Assembly (NCBI RefSeq): GCF_025997855.1
Contig: NZ_AP026561.1
Span: forward strand, 434,001 to 498,000
DNA from: Deinococcus aetherius
GTDB lineage: Bacteria > Deinococcota > Deinococci > Deinococcales > Deinococcaceae
Direction: 5' to 3'
DNA length: 64,000 nt
Shown: positions 43,851 to 52,152 of the stretch, piece after piece
Layout: the number at the start of each line of letters is the position of its first letter
Numbering within the stretch: position 1 is the stretch's first letter
Program-made: the position numbers and the translations under genes
Notes under the pieces: generated by a model
Told to the model about the DNA's origin: nothing
Database searches by the model: none
Seen by the model: only the letters and a program-made list of their open reading frames with translations

Positions 43851-45026
43851 TCAGAAGCCGGCGAGGCCCTGCGCCCCGGGCGCGGGCAGGCCAGCGCCGT
43901 CCCCACCCGTCACCGGGGTGAGCGAGCCGCCCTCCCCGATGCGGTACGCGGCGGTCACCCCGAGGCCGCCGAACTGCTGGTACAGGAACCGGCCGTCCTC
44001 GCTGACGGCCATGTCGATGGGGCCGCTGGTGGGCAGGCCGCCCTGGGGATCACGCCGGGCGGCCACGGACGCGAGCAGCGTGAGTTCGCCGTTCTCCCCC
44101 ACCCGGTAGGCCGAGACGCTGCCGCTGGTGGTGTTGGACGTGTACGCGTAGCGGTGATCGGGCGTGAGCACCACCCAGCACGACGCAGCCTGAGCGTCAC
44201 TCACGGCGCCGCTGATGGGGGTCAGGGCGCCGCCCGCCTCCACCCGGTACGACGACAGGCCGCTGATGTCCCGCGTGCCGCCGTTCGCCTCACTCACGAT
44301 GACGGTGTCGGGGTCGAGAAACTGCGCCTGAAAGGGATTCGGCGCGGCGGACGGGGAATGGGTGGGCGCGCCGAGGGTGCCGTCCGCCCCCACCGGGAAC
44401 AGCGACACCACGCTGGTGGTGAAGTCCGACGCCAGGAGCCGGGCCCCGTCCGGGGAGAACAGGAGCTCGGTGGGGAGGGAGGTCCCCGGGTGAGCGAGCG
44501 TCCGCCTGGAATTCACGAGGGGTGCGAGCCCACCCGCCGTGTCCACGCGAAAGCCGGTCAGGGTGGCGGGGGTGCCCGCCGCCGCGTTCCCGGCGTTCGC
44601 CACATACAGCAGGTCTCCGTGGACGGCGATGGCGTTCGGCGCGAGCCCGCCGCTAGGCTCCACGTCCACCCGGGTGAGGCTGAAGTCCGCATTCACCCGG
44701 AAGGACGTCACCGTGTTGCTGCCCGCGTTCACCGCGAAGACAAAGCGCTTGTCGGGGCTGAGCTTGAGGGCGTTGCTGGAATTCAGCGGGTTGACGCTGT
44801 CTTGCGTGCGGCCCGGCAGCATCTTCGCGCCGACGCCGTCGCCGCCGGTAGCAACGCTTGCCAGCCGCGTGAGTGCCCCGTCCGCCCCGCGCCCGTAGTG
44901 CACGACGGCGTTGCCGTTCTCGGCGTTGGTCATGGCGTACAGGGCGCCCACGTACGGGGTCCCCGGGTCCTGGGAGACCCCACATCCGGTGAGCAGCAGG
45001 CTGGAGAGGAGCGGAAGGTGTCTCAT
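43851..45026 (-). CDS. beta-propeller lipoprotein (lactonase-like fold), copy A
   Basis: This 391-residue lipoprotein has signal and lipobox LLLTGCGVSQ, then seven-bladed propeller repeats (GALYAMTNAENGNAVVHYGR, LKLSPDKRFVFAVNAGSNTV, LLFSPDGARLLASDF, VLTPDHRYAYTSNTTSGSVS, DGRFLYQQFGGLG). The fold is like 6-phosphogluconolactonase/YncE-type surface proteins; no enzyme activity is implied. ATG 45026 follows GGAGAAG. It is a tandem paralogue of the next gene, sharing the unusual end GAQGLAGF. Confidence 0.88.
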   Translation of the reverse strand: MRHLPLLSSLLLTGCGVSQDPGTPYVGALYAMTNAENGNAVVHYGRGADGALTRLASVATGGDGVGAKMLPGRTQDSVNPLNSSNALKLSPDKRFVFAVNAGSNTVTSFRVNADFSLTRVDVEPSGGLAPNAIAVHGDLLYVANAGNAAAGTPATLTGFRVDTAGGLAPLVNSRRTLAHPGTSLPTELLFSPDGARLLASDFTTSVVSLFPVGADGTLGAPTHSPSAAPNPFQAQFLDPDTVIVSEANGGTRDISGLSSYRVEAGGALTPISGAVSDAQAASCWVVLTPDHRYAYTSNTTSGSVSAYRVGENGELTLLASVAARRDPQGGLPTSGPIDMAVSEDGRFLYQQFGGLGVTAAYRIGEGGSLTPVTGGDGAGLPAPGAQGLAGF

Positions 45027-45132
45027 GGTCTTCTCCTGGGCAGCGTTGAGGCGCGGTGAGGCGGCACGGCCGGGCCCGGAGGCTCTCCGCCGGTTCACCG
45101 GGTCCGGGCGTGAGGGCTGGTGGGCCGGGCGG

Positions 45133-46368
45133 TCAAAAGCCCGCCAGGCCCTGCGCGCCCAGGGCGGGCAGCCCCTCCCCGTCGCCGCCAGGAATGGGCG
45201 TCAGGTGCCCGCCCGGGCCGACCCGGTACGCCCCGACGACGCCGAGGCCGCCGTACTGCTGGTAGAAGAACTGCCCGTCCGCGCTGATGGCCGTGTCGGT
45301 GGGGCCGCTGGTGGGCAGGCCCTCGCGCGCCGGGCGGCTCACCTCGGCCCCCTCCAGCAGGGTCAGTGCGCCGTTCTCCCCGACCGCGTACAGCGACACG
45401 GTGCCGTCCCCGGTGTTCGAGGCGTAGGCGTACCGCCCGTCCGGGGTGAGCGTGAGCCAGCACGCCGCCGTCCGGCCGTTGGGCACAGCGGCGCTGATGG
45501 TCCGCAGCCCGCCGTCTTCCGTCAGGCGGTAGGACGACACGCTGCTCGCCCCCCGCGCCCCGCCCGCCGCTTCGGTCACGATCAGGCGGTCACGGCCCAG
45601 GAACTTCGCGCCGAAGGGGTTGGCGCCCGCGCTGGGGGTGTGGGGAACCCGGCCCAGCCGCCCACGCCGGTCCACCTCGAACACGCTCAGGACGCTCGCG
45701 CTGAAGTCCGACACGACCAGCCGCGCGCCGTCCGGGCTCAGCAGCACCTCGGTGGGTGTCGAGCGGGCGGGTTCGGAAAGGGTGAAGCGGGCGCCAGGGA
45801 TGGGGTCGAGCCCGGCGCGGCCGCGCACCCGTAGGCCGTTCAGGGTGGCCGGGACGCCCCCGGCGGGATAGCCCACGTGCCCCACGTACACCACGCGGTC
45901 GTGCGCAGCGACGCTGGTGGGAAAGCGGCCCCCCGAGGGTGTCGTGTCCACCTGGGTGAGGGTGAAGTCGGAGTTGACCCGGAACTCGGTGACCGTGTCG
46001 CTTCCCGCGTTCGCCGCAAAGAGCAGGCGCTTGTCCGGGCTGAGTTTGAGCGAGTCGCTGGAATTCAGCGGATTGACGCTGTCCTGGGTGAGGGCGGGAA
46101 CCGCCCTGCTGCCCACGCCGTTTCCCCCGGTGGGGTAGGTGTTCAGGCGCACCAGGGTGCCGTCCGCGCGGCGGCCGTAGTGCACCACCGCGTTGCCGTC
46201 CGGCGCGTTCGTCATCGCGTACACGGCGCCCGCGAAGCGCTGGGAGGCTGGGCCGTGGTTGGTGCCCAGCCGGTCAGATGCGGCGGTGCCCTCCTGCTGC
46301 GCGCAGGCGCTGAGGGCCAGGGTGAGGGCAAGCAGGGCGGCGGGCCGGGCAGAGCGGGGAAGAGGCAT
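45133..46368 (-). CDS. beta-propeller lipoprotein (lactonase-like fold), copy B
   Basis: This 411-residue lipoprotein has lipobox ALSACAQQ. Its repeats are parallel to copy A (GAVYAMTNAPDGNAVVHYGR, LKLSPDKRLLFAANAGSDTV, VLLSPDGARLVVSDFSAS, YASNTGDGTVSLY, GQFFYQQYGGLG). Both keep the segment TQDSVNPLNSS, so duplication is recent on the family scale. ATG 46368 follows CAGGAGA. It lies between a crotonase-like gene and copy A in the same direction, possibly one surface-protein unit. Confidence 0.88.
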   Translation of the reverse strand: MPLPRSARPAALLALTLALSACAQQEGTAASDRLGTNHGPASQRFAGAVYAMTNAPDGNAVVHYGRRADGTLVRLNTYPTGGNGVGSRAVPALTQDSVNPLNSSDSLKLSPDKRLLFAANAGSDTVTEFRVNSDFTLTQVDTTPSGGRFPTSVAAHDRVVYVGHVGYPAGGVPATLNGLRVRGRAGLDPIPGARFTLSEPARSTPTEVLLSPDGARLVVSDFSASVLSVFEVDRRGRLGRVPHTPSAGANPFGAKFLGRDRLIVTEAAGGARGASSVSSYRLTEDGGLRTISAAVPNGRTAACWLTLTPDGRYAYASNTGDGTVSLYAVGENGALTLLEGAEVSRPAREGLPTSGPTDTAISADGQFFYQQYGGLGVVGAYRVGPGGHLTPIPGGDGEGLPALGAQGLAGF

Positions 46369-46432
46369 AGGGGTCTCCTGGGAAGGGGGGGCGGCGGGAT
46401 GTGGGCGCGGCGCGGCGGCCGCGTTCACCCCA

Positions 46433-47287
46433 TCACTTCTTCTGGTTTTGCATCTGGCGAAACAGGTCGGCGGCGCTGGTGCCCTCCAACGAGAGCCCCG
46501 GCCCCACCGCCTCGGCGAGTTCGCGGCGCAGCTTGAGGGTGAGGACCGCCCGGGTGTAGCGCCGGGTGAGTTCCGGCACCCGCAGGAGTTGCGCCGCCAT
46601 CTCGCGGGCGCGCGGCATGACCTGGCTCCTTGGCACGACCTCGCTCACCACGCCGAGGTTCAGGGCCTGCCGGGCGCTGAGCTTTTGCCCGGTCCACAGA
46701 AAGTAGTTGCCGCGCACCGGGCCGAGCACGGCCGGCCACAGCACGTTGACCCCGTCGCCCGGCACGATGCCGCCGAGGATGTGCGGCGCGTCCTGGAACT
46801 CGGCGGTGTTGGACGCCACGATGAGGTCGCTGGCGAGCATCCACTCGGTGTGCACGGTGGCCGGCCCGTTGATGGCCGCGATGACCGGCACCTCGATCTC
46901 CAGGAAGTTCTCCAAGAGCCGCTTGCCCTCCCAGTACACCGTGTCCCAGTTCTGGGGGTTGGAGAGGTCCCCGAAGGAGGCGAAGTCGATCCGGTTGAGC
47001 CAGGCGTCCCCGCTGCCGGTGAGGATCACGACCTTGTTCGCGCGGTCCGAGGCGATGTCGTGAAAGGCCTGCACGAACTCGCGGTGGGCGTTGGCGTCGA
47101 AGACGAAGGGCCCCCCCCGCGTATGCATGGTGACGGTGAGGACGCCGTCGGGGGTGCGCTCGAGGCGGAGGTTGGCATACTTGTTCCCGTACTTGTCCAG
47201 GCTGGGAATGGCGGCCGAGTCCGGCACCTGTGCGCCCGCGAGGCTGAGGGTGAGGGCGGCCGTGAGGGTGAGCACGAGGGGTCGCAT
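46433..47287 (-). CDS. exported enoyl-CoA hydratase/isomerase-fold protein
   Basis: This 284-residue protein starts with a clear signal peptide (PLVLTLTAALTLSLAGAQ), after which the crotonase fold appears: VVILTGSGDAWLNRIDFASF, VPVIAAINGPATVHTEWMLA, SDLIVAS, and HILGGIVPGDGVNVLWPAVL. The second oxyanion loop, normally Gly-rich (GxxxGgG), is altered to GPATVHTEW. Crotonases act on CoA thioesters in the cytoplasm, so an exported version suggests a different role, for example hydrolysis or binding of a non-CoA substrate. ATG at 47287 follows AGGAGG. Confidence 0.82.
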   Translation of the reverse strand: MRPLVLTLTAALTLSLAGAQVPDSAAIPSLDKYGNKYANLRLERTPDGVLTVTMHTRGGPFVFDANAHREFVQAFHDIASDRANKVVILTGSGDAWLNRIDFASFGDLSNPQNWDTVYWEGKRLLENFLEIEVPVIAAINGPATVHTEWMLASDLIVASNTAEFQDAPHILGGIVPGDGVNVLWPAVLGPVRGNYFLWTGQKLSARQALNLGVVSEVVPRSQVMPRAREMAAQLLRVPELTRRYTRAVLTLKLRRELAEAVGPGLSLEGTSAADLFRQMQNQKK

Positions 47288-47646
47288 GGGCGGGTCCTCC
47301 TGGCGTGAGCTGCCGTCCGGGGCGCGGCAGAACGTCGCGCGGCCGGGGAAGTGCCGGTCGTCGGGTCGCGGAGCGGGCGGAACGAACTTCGGGTGACGCG
47401 TCCGCCCGTGGTGCGGACCCGCCGAACGTGCCGAACGCGTGGGAGCACGCGCAAAGGACGTGCCCGCATCGTGGCACTGCCGCGCACTGAGCGTCCAATA
47501 GAATCCGGCGGCTCAGTGATGCGCGTTTTCGATGTGAGAGTCAGGAGTGCAGGCTGATGGTCTGACGAATGATGTGAGTGGGTAATGCTCCAAGAAATCC
47601 TTACACCCGTCCACTTGCGAGGGTGAGGCACGCTGGAGGGGCTGGC

Positions 47647-47765
47647 TTGGGGAAGCAACGGAAAAACTGGCCGACGGATACCAAGGAGCAGAGCGTCCTG
47701 GCGGTCCTGGGTGGGCAGCTCAACGTGGCGGAAGTGGCTCGGCAGCACGGCGTCAACGAGGGCAC
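47647..47765 (+). pseudogene. OrfA N-terminal stub of an IS3-type element
   Basis: The plus frame reads GKQRKNWPTDTKEQSVLAVL then GGQLNVAEVARQHGVNEG, the helix-turn-helix start of IS3-type OrfA (compare KLDIVNQVNGGQKTTAQLCREHALS in the element at 7034). Similarity ends at 47765 and the frame closes at 47832. Only ~40 residues are left. Confidence 0.6.
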
Positions 47766-47790
47766 GAGTGAAATTAAGCCGCCGATATCT

Positions 47791-47822
47791 GCCACAGAAT
47801 TAGGCCTAGTTATGTCTGTGGC
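47791..47822 (-). terminator. hairpin downstream of the opp operon
   Basis: GCCACAGA and TCTGTGGC form a perfect 8-bp stem around a 16-nt AT-rich loop. It lies about 70 bp beyond the last opp gene, which runs on the minus strand. It has no T-run, so termination is only a possibility. Confidence 0.35.
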
Positions 47823-47892
47823 CATCCACTAAAACAGTTGCTTCTGAACGTGCCTGAACTGCATAGAGCCGCCTCGCGGCGCCATTCTCGCT

Positions 47893-48930
47893 TCAGTTCG
47901 AAAGCGGCAGCTCGCCCGCGAAGTGGCAGGCGGCGAAGTGGTCGGGATGCACCTCCCGCAGTGGGGGCTTCTCAATCCGGCAACGGTCCTGCGCAAATGG
48001 GCAGCGTGGGTGAAACGGACAGCCGCTCGGCAGCGCCGCAAGATCCGGAATCTCTCCGCTCAGGGGTATCCCCGTGTTGCGCTGGCGCGGGTCTGGATGG
48101 GGTTTGGACGCAAGCAGCGCCGCCGTGTACGGGTGAAGCGGTTGGGAGAAGAGGGCCGCGTTCCCCGCCCGCTCCACGATCTGGCCGACGTACATCACGG
48201 CTACCCGGTCCGAGAGGTGCTCAATCACGCTCAGGTCGTGCGAGATAAACAGGTATGCGAGACCGAACTCCCGCTGGAGGTCCTGCATCAGGTTGAGGAT
48301 CTGGGCCTGGATGGACACGTCGAGCGCGGAGACCGCCTCGTCTGCAACGATCAGAGAAGGATTGGTGGCGAGCGCGCGGGCAATCCCGATGCGCTGTCGC
48401 TGCCCGCCCGAAAAGGCGTGCGGGTAGCGGTTGAGGTGCCGCACCTCCAGGCCCACCACATGCAGCAGGTCCTTGACGCGCGAGACGAGGGCCGGACCCT
48501 GGGCCATCCCGCTCAGCCGCAGCGGTTCTGAGACGGTGTCGAGCACCGTCATGCGCGGGTTGAGGGAGGAGTAGGGGTCCTGGAAGACCATCTGCGCGTG
48601 CCGCCGCACCGCGCGCAACTCACGCGGGCCCAACCGAGCGAGGTCCACCGTCTCGCCGCCGGGCAGGCGGAGGCCCACGTACCCGGCGGTGGGGTCGAGC
48701 GCGCGCAGGATGGTGCGGCCCAGCGTCGTCTTGCCGCACCCCGACTCGCCCACCAGCCCCAGCGTCTCCCCGCGCTGCACCGTGAAGCTCACGTCGTCCA
48801 CGGCCTTGACGTAGCCGACCGTCTTTCGCAGAAAGCCCGCCTGGACCGGGTAGTACTTCTTCAGGTGGGCGACGGTCAGAAGGGCGCTCTCGGTCGTGTC
48901 CGGCGCCTGCCCGGGCGAGGGGCTAAGCAT
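47893..48930 (-). CDS. Opp/Dpp-type ABC transporter ATP-binding protein (F subunit)
   Basis: This 345-residue ATPase has Walker A GESGCGKTTLG (Lys67), a Q-loop VFQDPYSSLNPR, signature FSGGQRQRIGIARAL, Walker B LIVADEAVSALDVS and H-loop LFISHDLSV. The C-terminal oligopeptide-type extension has the four-cysteine-like motif GCPFHPRCPFAQDRC followed by C near the end. Paired with the D subunit, whose end it overlaps by 8 bp, it powers the importer. Last gene of the five-gene operon. Confidence 0.93.
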   Translation of the reverse strand: MLSPSPGQAPDTTESALLTVAHLKKYYPVQAGFLRKTVGYVKAVDDVSFTVQRGETLGLVGESGCGKTTLGRTILRALDPTAGYVGLRLPGGETVDLARLGPRELRAVRRHAQMVFQDPYSSLNPRMTVLDTVSEPLRLSGMAQGPALVSRVKDLLHVVGLEVRHLNRYPHAFSGGQRQRIGIARALATNPSLIVADEAVSALDVSIQAQILNLMQDLQREFGLAYLFISHDLSVIEHLSDRVAVMYVGQIVERAGNAALFSQPLHPYTAALLASKPHPDPRQRNTGIPLSGEIPDLAALPSGCPFHPRCPFAQDRCRIEKPPLREVHPDHFAACHFAGELPLSN

Positions 48931-49984
48931 GCTCGACCTCCCGGTGATGCAGGAAGCATCGGGTGGCGTGACCCTGCTCTACCTCAAGCAGCGCGGGCAA
49001 CTCACCGCAGGGTTCGAAGGCGAAGTCGCAGCGCGACCGGAAGGGGCACTCGCGTGGCAGGTTGATCGGAACGGGCACGTTGCCGCGGATCGCCTCCAGG
49101 TGCTCGCCCCGGTGACCGAGGGCGGGCATGGACTTCATCAGCCCCCGGGTGTACGGATGGAGCGGATTCTCGAACACGTCGTAGACGCTGCCGTACTCCA
49201 CCACGCGGCCCAGGTACATCACCGCCACGGCGTCCGCGATCTGGGCGACCACCCCGAGGTCGTGGGTGATGTAGAGCATCGCCATGCCGAGTTCGGCTTG
49301 CAGCCCTTGCAGCAGGCGCAGAATCTGCCACTGCACCGTCACGTCGAGGGCGGTGGTAGGTTCGTCCGCGATCAGGAGGGCGGGCCGGGCCGCGAGTGCC
49401 ATAGCGATCATCGCGCGCTGGCGCAGGCCCCCCGAGAGTTCGTGGGGGTACGCCCGCAGGGCCCGCGCCGGGTCCGGCATCCCCACCTTGGCGAGGGTGT
49501 CGCGGGCAACCTCCAGCGCGGCGCGGCGGTCTCTCGTGCGGTGGACGCGCACCACCTCGGCGATCTGGTCCCCCACCGTGTGGACGGGGGAGAGGCTGGT
49601 CATGGGCTCCTGAAAGACCATCGAGACGTGCTGTCCGCGCACGTCCCGCAGCCCCACGCTGTTTGGTCTGAGCTGGGCCACGTCCACCGTGCTGTCCCCG
49701 AGATGCAGCAGAATCTCGCCGCCCGCGATGAAGCCGGGCTTCTTGACGAGCCGCAGGATCGAGCGGGCCATCACACTCTTGCCGCAGCCGCTCTCGCCGA
49801 TCACCGCCAGGGTCTGTCCCCGCGCCACGCTGAAGGTCACGCCGTCCACGGCCCTGAGCAGCCCGTCGTCGAGCTTGAAGTGCGTCTTCAGGCCCCGCAC
49901 CTCCAGCACCGGCCCGGGCTGGTGTGGCTGGGCTTGGGGTGCCACGTTACTGCTTGTACGGATCGGCTGCGTCACGAAGTCCAT
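48923..49984 (-). CDS. Opp/Dpp-type ABC transporter ATP-binding protein (D subunit)
   Basis: This 353-residue ATPase has Walker A GESGCGKSVMA (Lys69), Q-loop VFQEPMTSLSPV, signature LSGGLRQRAMIAMAL, Walker B LLIADEPTTALDVT and H-loop YITHDLGVVAQ. The C-terminus has CPFRSRCDFAFEPC, typical for the D subunit. It overlaps the permease gene by 38 bp at its start, suggesting tight coupling, or a later true start. Confidence 0.93.
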   Translation of the reverse strand: MDFVTQPIRTSSNVAPQAQPHQPGPVLEVRGLKTHFKLDDGLLRAVDGVTFSVARGQTLAVIGESGCGKSVMARSILRLVKKPGFIAGGEILLHLGDSTVDVAQLRPNSVGLRDVRGQHVSMVFQEPMTSLSPVHTVGDQIAEVVRVHRTRDRRAALEVARDTLAKVGMPDPARALRAYPHELSGGLRQRAMIAMALAARPALLIADEPTTALDVTVQWQILRLLQGLQAELGMAMLYITHDLGVVAQIADAVAVMYLGRVVEYGSVYDVFENPLHPYTRGLMKSMPALGHRGEHLEAIRGNVPVPINLPRECPFRSRCDFAFEPCGELPALLEVEQGHATRCFLHHREVEHA

Positions 49985-51071
49985 CTCCCACGAAGTTGAA
50001 GGCGAGCACCACCGCCACCACGAACAGGGCGGGCAGCAGCAGCCAGGGGTACAGCGATACGGCGCGGATGTTCTGCGCGTCTTGCAGCAGCGTGCCCAGA
50101 CTCACGGCGGGCGGCTGGATGCCCAGCCCGAGAAAGGACAGAGCCGTCTCGCCCAGGATGAAACTGGGGATGAGCAGCGTCACCTGCACGATCAGGTATG
50201 ACGAGAAGGCCGGGATGAGGTGCCGGGTGATGACCCACCACGGGGTCGCGCCCGCCAGCAGCGCGGCGGTCACGTAGTTCTCCTCGCGCAGTTCCAGAAA
50301 CTTGCCGCGCACGACCCGCGCGATGCCGCTCCAGCCGATCAAGGACAGGATGATCGTGATGCCGAAGAACACCGCCACCGAAGACCACCCCGGCGGCAGC
50401 GCGGCGCTGAGGGCCAGCCACAGCGGGATGGTGGGGATGGAGAGCAGGAACTCGATCAGGCGCTGCACGATCAGGTCGGTGAGCCCGCCGAAGTACCCGG
50501 AGACCCCGCCCAGCACCACGCCGAGGATGAATGAGAGCGCCACCCCGACCAGCCCCACGAACAGGGAGATCTTGAGGGCGCTCACCGTGCGAGAGAACAC
50601 GTCACGCCCCAGCGAGTCCGTCCCGAAGAGGAACACCTGCTCCTCCCCGGCTCCGAAGAGGTGGATGGTGGTGGGGAAGAGGCCCAGCAACTTGTACGGC
50701 TCGCCACGCACGAAGAAGCGCAGGGGCACCCTCTTCTGCGGATCGGGCTTGAACACGAAGGCGAGCGTGACGGGATCGCTCGTGCGGGTGTAGCCCTGCA
50801 CGTAGGGCCGGAAGCCCCCGTCCCCGAACAGGCGCACGACCTGCGGCGGGGTGTTGAGGAAGCCGGTGAACTTGGTGTTCACGTTGTACGGGGTCACAAA
50901 ATCCGACACGAGGGCCAGGACGTACAGGAAGGCGAGCACGGCGAGGCTGACCATCGCCAGCCGGTGCCGCCGGAACTTGCGCCAGATCAGCTCGCGCTGC
51001 GAGGCGACGTAGTAGCGCTCGCTCGGCGCGGCGGGAGCGTCCGTGAGTGGGGGCGTCACCGGGATCGTCAC
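49947..51071 (-). CDS. Opp/Dpp-type ABC permease (C subunit)
   Basis: This 374-residue permease has an N-terminal cytoplasmic tail with SQRELIWRKFRRHRLAMVSL before the first helix and a large extracytoplasmic loop (VRLFGDGGFRPYVQGYTRT). The core is VGLVGVALSFILGVVLGGVSGYFGG, and the EAA loop reads EENYVTAALLAGATPWWVITRHLIP. It forms the channel with the B subunit encoded just upstream (1 bp apart). Confidence 0.92.
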   Translation of the reverse strand: MTIPVTPPLTDAPAAPSERYYVASQRELIWRKFRRHRLAMVSLAVLAFLYVLALVSDFVTPYNVNTKFTGFLNTPPQVVRLFGDGGFRPYVQGYTRTSDPVTLAFVFKPDPQKRVPLRFFVRGEPYKLLGLFPTTIHLFGAGEEQVFLFGTDSLGRDVFSRTVSALKISLFVGLVGVALSFILGVVLGGVSGYFGGLTDLIVQRLIEFLLSIPTIPLWLALSAALPPGWSSVAVFFGITIILSLIGWSGIARVVRGKFLELREENYVTAALLAGATPWWVITRHLIPAFSSYLIVQVTLLIPSFILGETALSFLGLGIQPPAVSLGTLLQDAQNIRAVSLYPWLLLPALFVVAVVLAFNFVGDGLRDAADPYKQ

Positions 51072-51072
51072 G

Positions 51073-52059
51073 TCACTTCTCCAGTCGGATGCGCGGGTCG
51101 AGCAGCGCGAGCGCCACGTCCGACAGCAGCGTGCCCAGAATCGTGAGGGCCGAGAGGATCAGCACCACGCTCCCCGCGAGGTACGTGTCCTGCCGCAAGA
51201 GCGCCTGGTAGAGCAGCGGCCCCATGTCGGGGATGTTCATCACGATGGACACGATGACCTGCCCGGAGAACACGGCGGGGATCAGCCAGCCCGCCGTGCT
51301 GATGATGGGGTTGAGGGCGACGCGAACGGGGTACTTGAGCAGCACCGCCCGCTCACGCAGCCCCTTGGCGCGGGCCGTGTCTACGTAGGGCCGCTCCAGC
51401 TCGTCGAGCAGCGAGCCGCGCAGGATGCGGATCAGGGGCGCCATCCCTGAGAACGCAATGATGAAGATAGGCAGCGGCAGGTGGGCGAGAAAATCCCAGA
51501 ACTTGCCCCAGGACAGGGGCTCGCCGATGTACTGCGGGGCATTGAGCCCCCCGACGCTGAGCCCGAAGTAACGGTACGCCAGGAACATCAGGATCAGGGC
51601 GATCAGGAAGCTGGGCACGGACAGGCCGATGAAGCCGATGAACGTGGCGAGGTAGTCGAAAAACGAGTACTGCCGGGTCGCGGAGAGCACGCCGATGGGG
51701 ATGGCGAGCGCGTAGGTCAGGAAGATCGCCGAACCCGAGATCAGCAGGGTGATTGGCAGCCTCTCCAGCACGAGGTCGGTGACCGGGCGGTTGTATGAGA
51801 ACGAGAAACCGAAGTTGCCCGACGCGATGCCCGCCATCCATTTGAGGTACTGCACGATCAGGGACTCACCCAGGCCGTACTGCTGCCGCAGGCCTGCAAT
51901 CACGGCGTCGTCGATCTGCGCGCCCTGCGCCCGCAGTTGCGCCACGTAACTCGTCAGCCAGTCGCCGGGGGGAATCTGAATCAGGACGAACGCGACGACG
52001 GAGATGAAGAGCAGCAGCAGCAGACCGTAGCCCAGCCGCCGGGCGAGGTAGGGAATCAT
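51073..52059 (-). CDS. Opp/Dpp-type ABC permease (B subunit)
   Basis: This 328-residue permease has the B-type N-terminus MIPYLARRLGYGLLLLLFIS, then VVAFVLIQIPPGDWLTSYVA. Later come LIVQYLKWMAGIASGNFGFSF and the EAA loop RPYVDTARAKGLRERAVLLK. The long linker after helix 1 (AQIDDAVIAGLRQQYGL) is typical. Second gene of the operon, 93 bp after the binding-protein gene. Confidence 0.92.
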   Translation of the reverse strand: MIPYLARRLGYGLLLLLFISVVAFVLIQIPPGDWLTSYVAQLRAQGAQIDDAVIAGLRQQYGLGESLIVQYLKWMAGIASGNFGFSFSYNRPVTDLVLERLPITLLISGSAIFLTYALAIPIGVLSATRQYSFFDYLATFIGFIGLSVPSFLIALILMFLAYRYFGLSVGGLNAPQYIGEPLSWGKFWDFLAHLPLPIFIIAFSGMAPLIRILRGSLLDELERPYVDTARAKGLRERAVLLKYPVRVALNPIISTAGWLIPAVFSGQVIVSIVMNIPDMGPLLYQALLRQDTYLAGSVVLILSALTILGTLLSDVALALLDPRIRLEK

Positions 52060-52152
52060 GCAGCTCTCCGTCTGGGGACCTCGGCGTGCGTCGCGTTCAC
52101 CTTCACCTCCAGGGGGCGCCGGGCAGGGGAACTGCGCCCGGCGCCCGGTGCG

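Larger units (their letters stand above)
47288..47892. other. intergenic region between crotonase-like and opp genes
   Basis: Apart from a transposase stub (47647-47765) and a hairpin (47791-47822), no gene is recognised in this 605-bp region. It contains the promoter of the crotonase-like gene at its left and the 3' end of the opp operon at its right. Confidence 0.4.
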
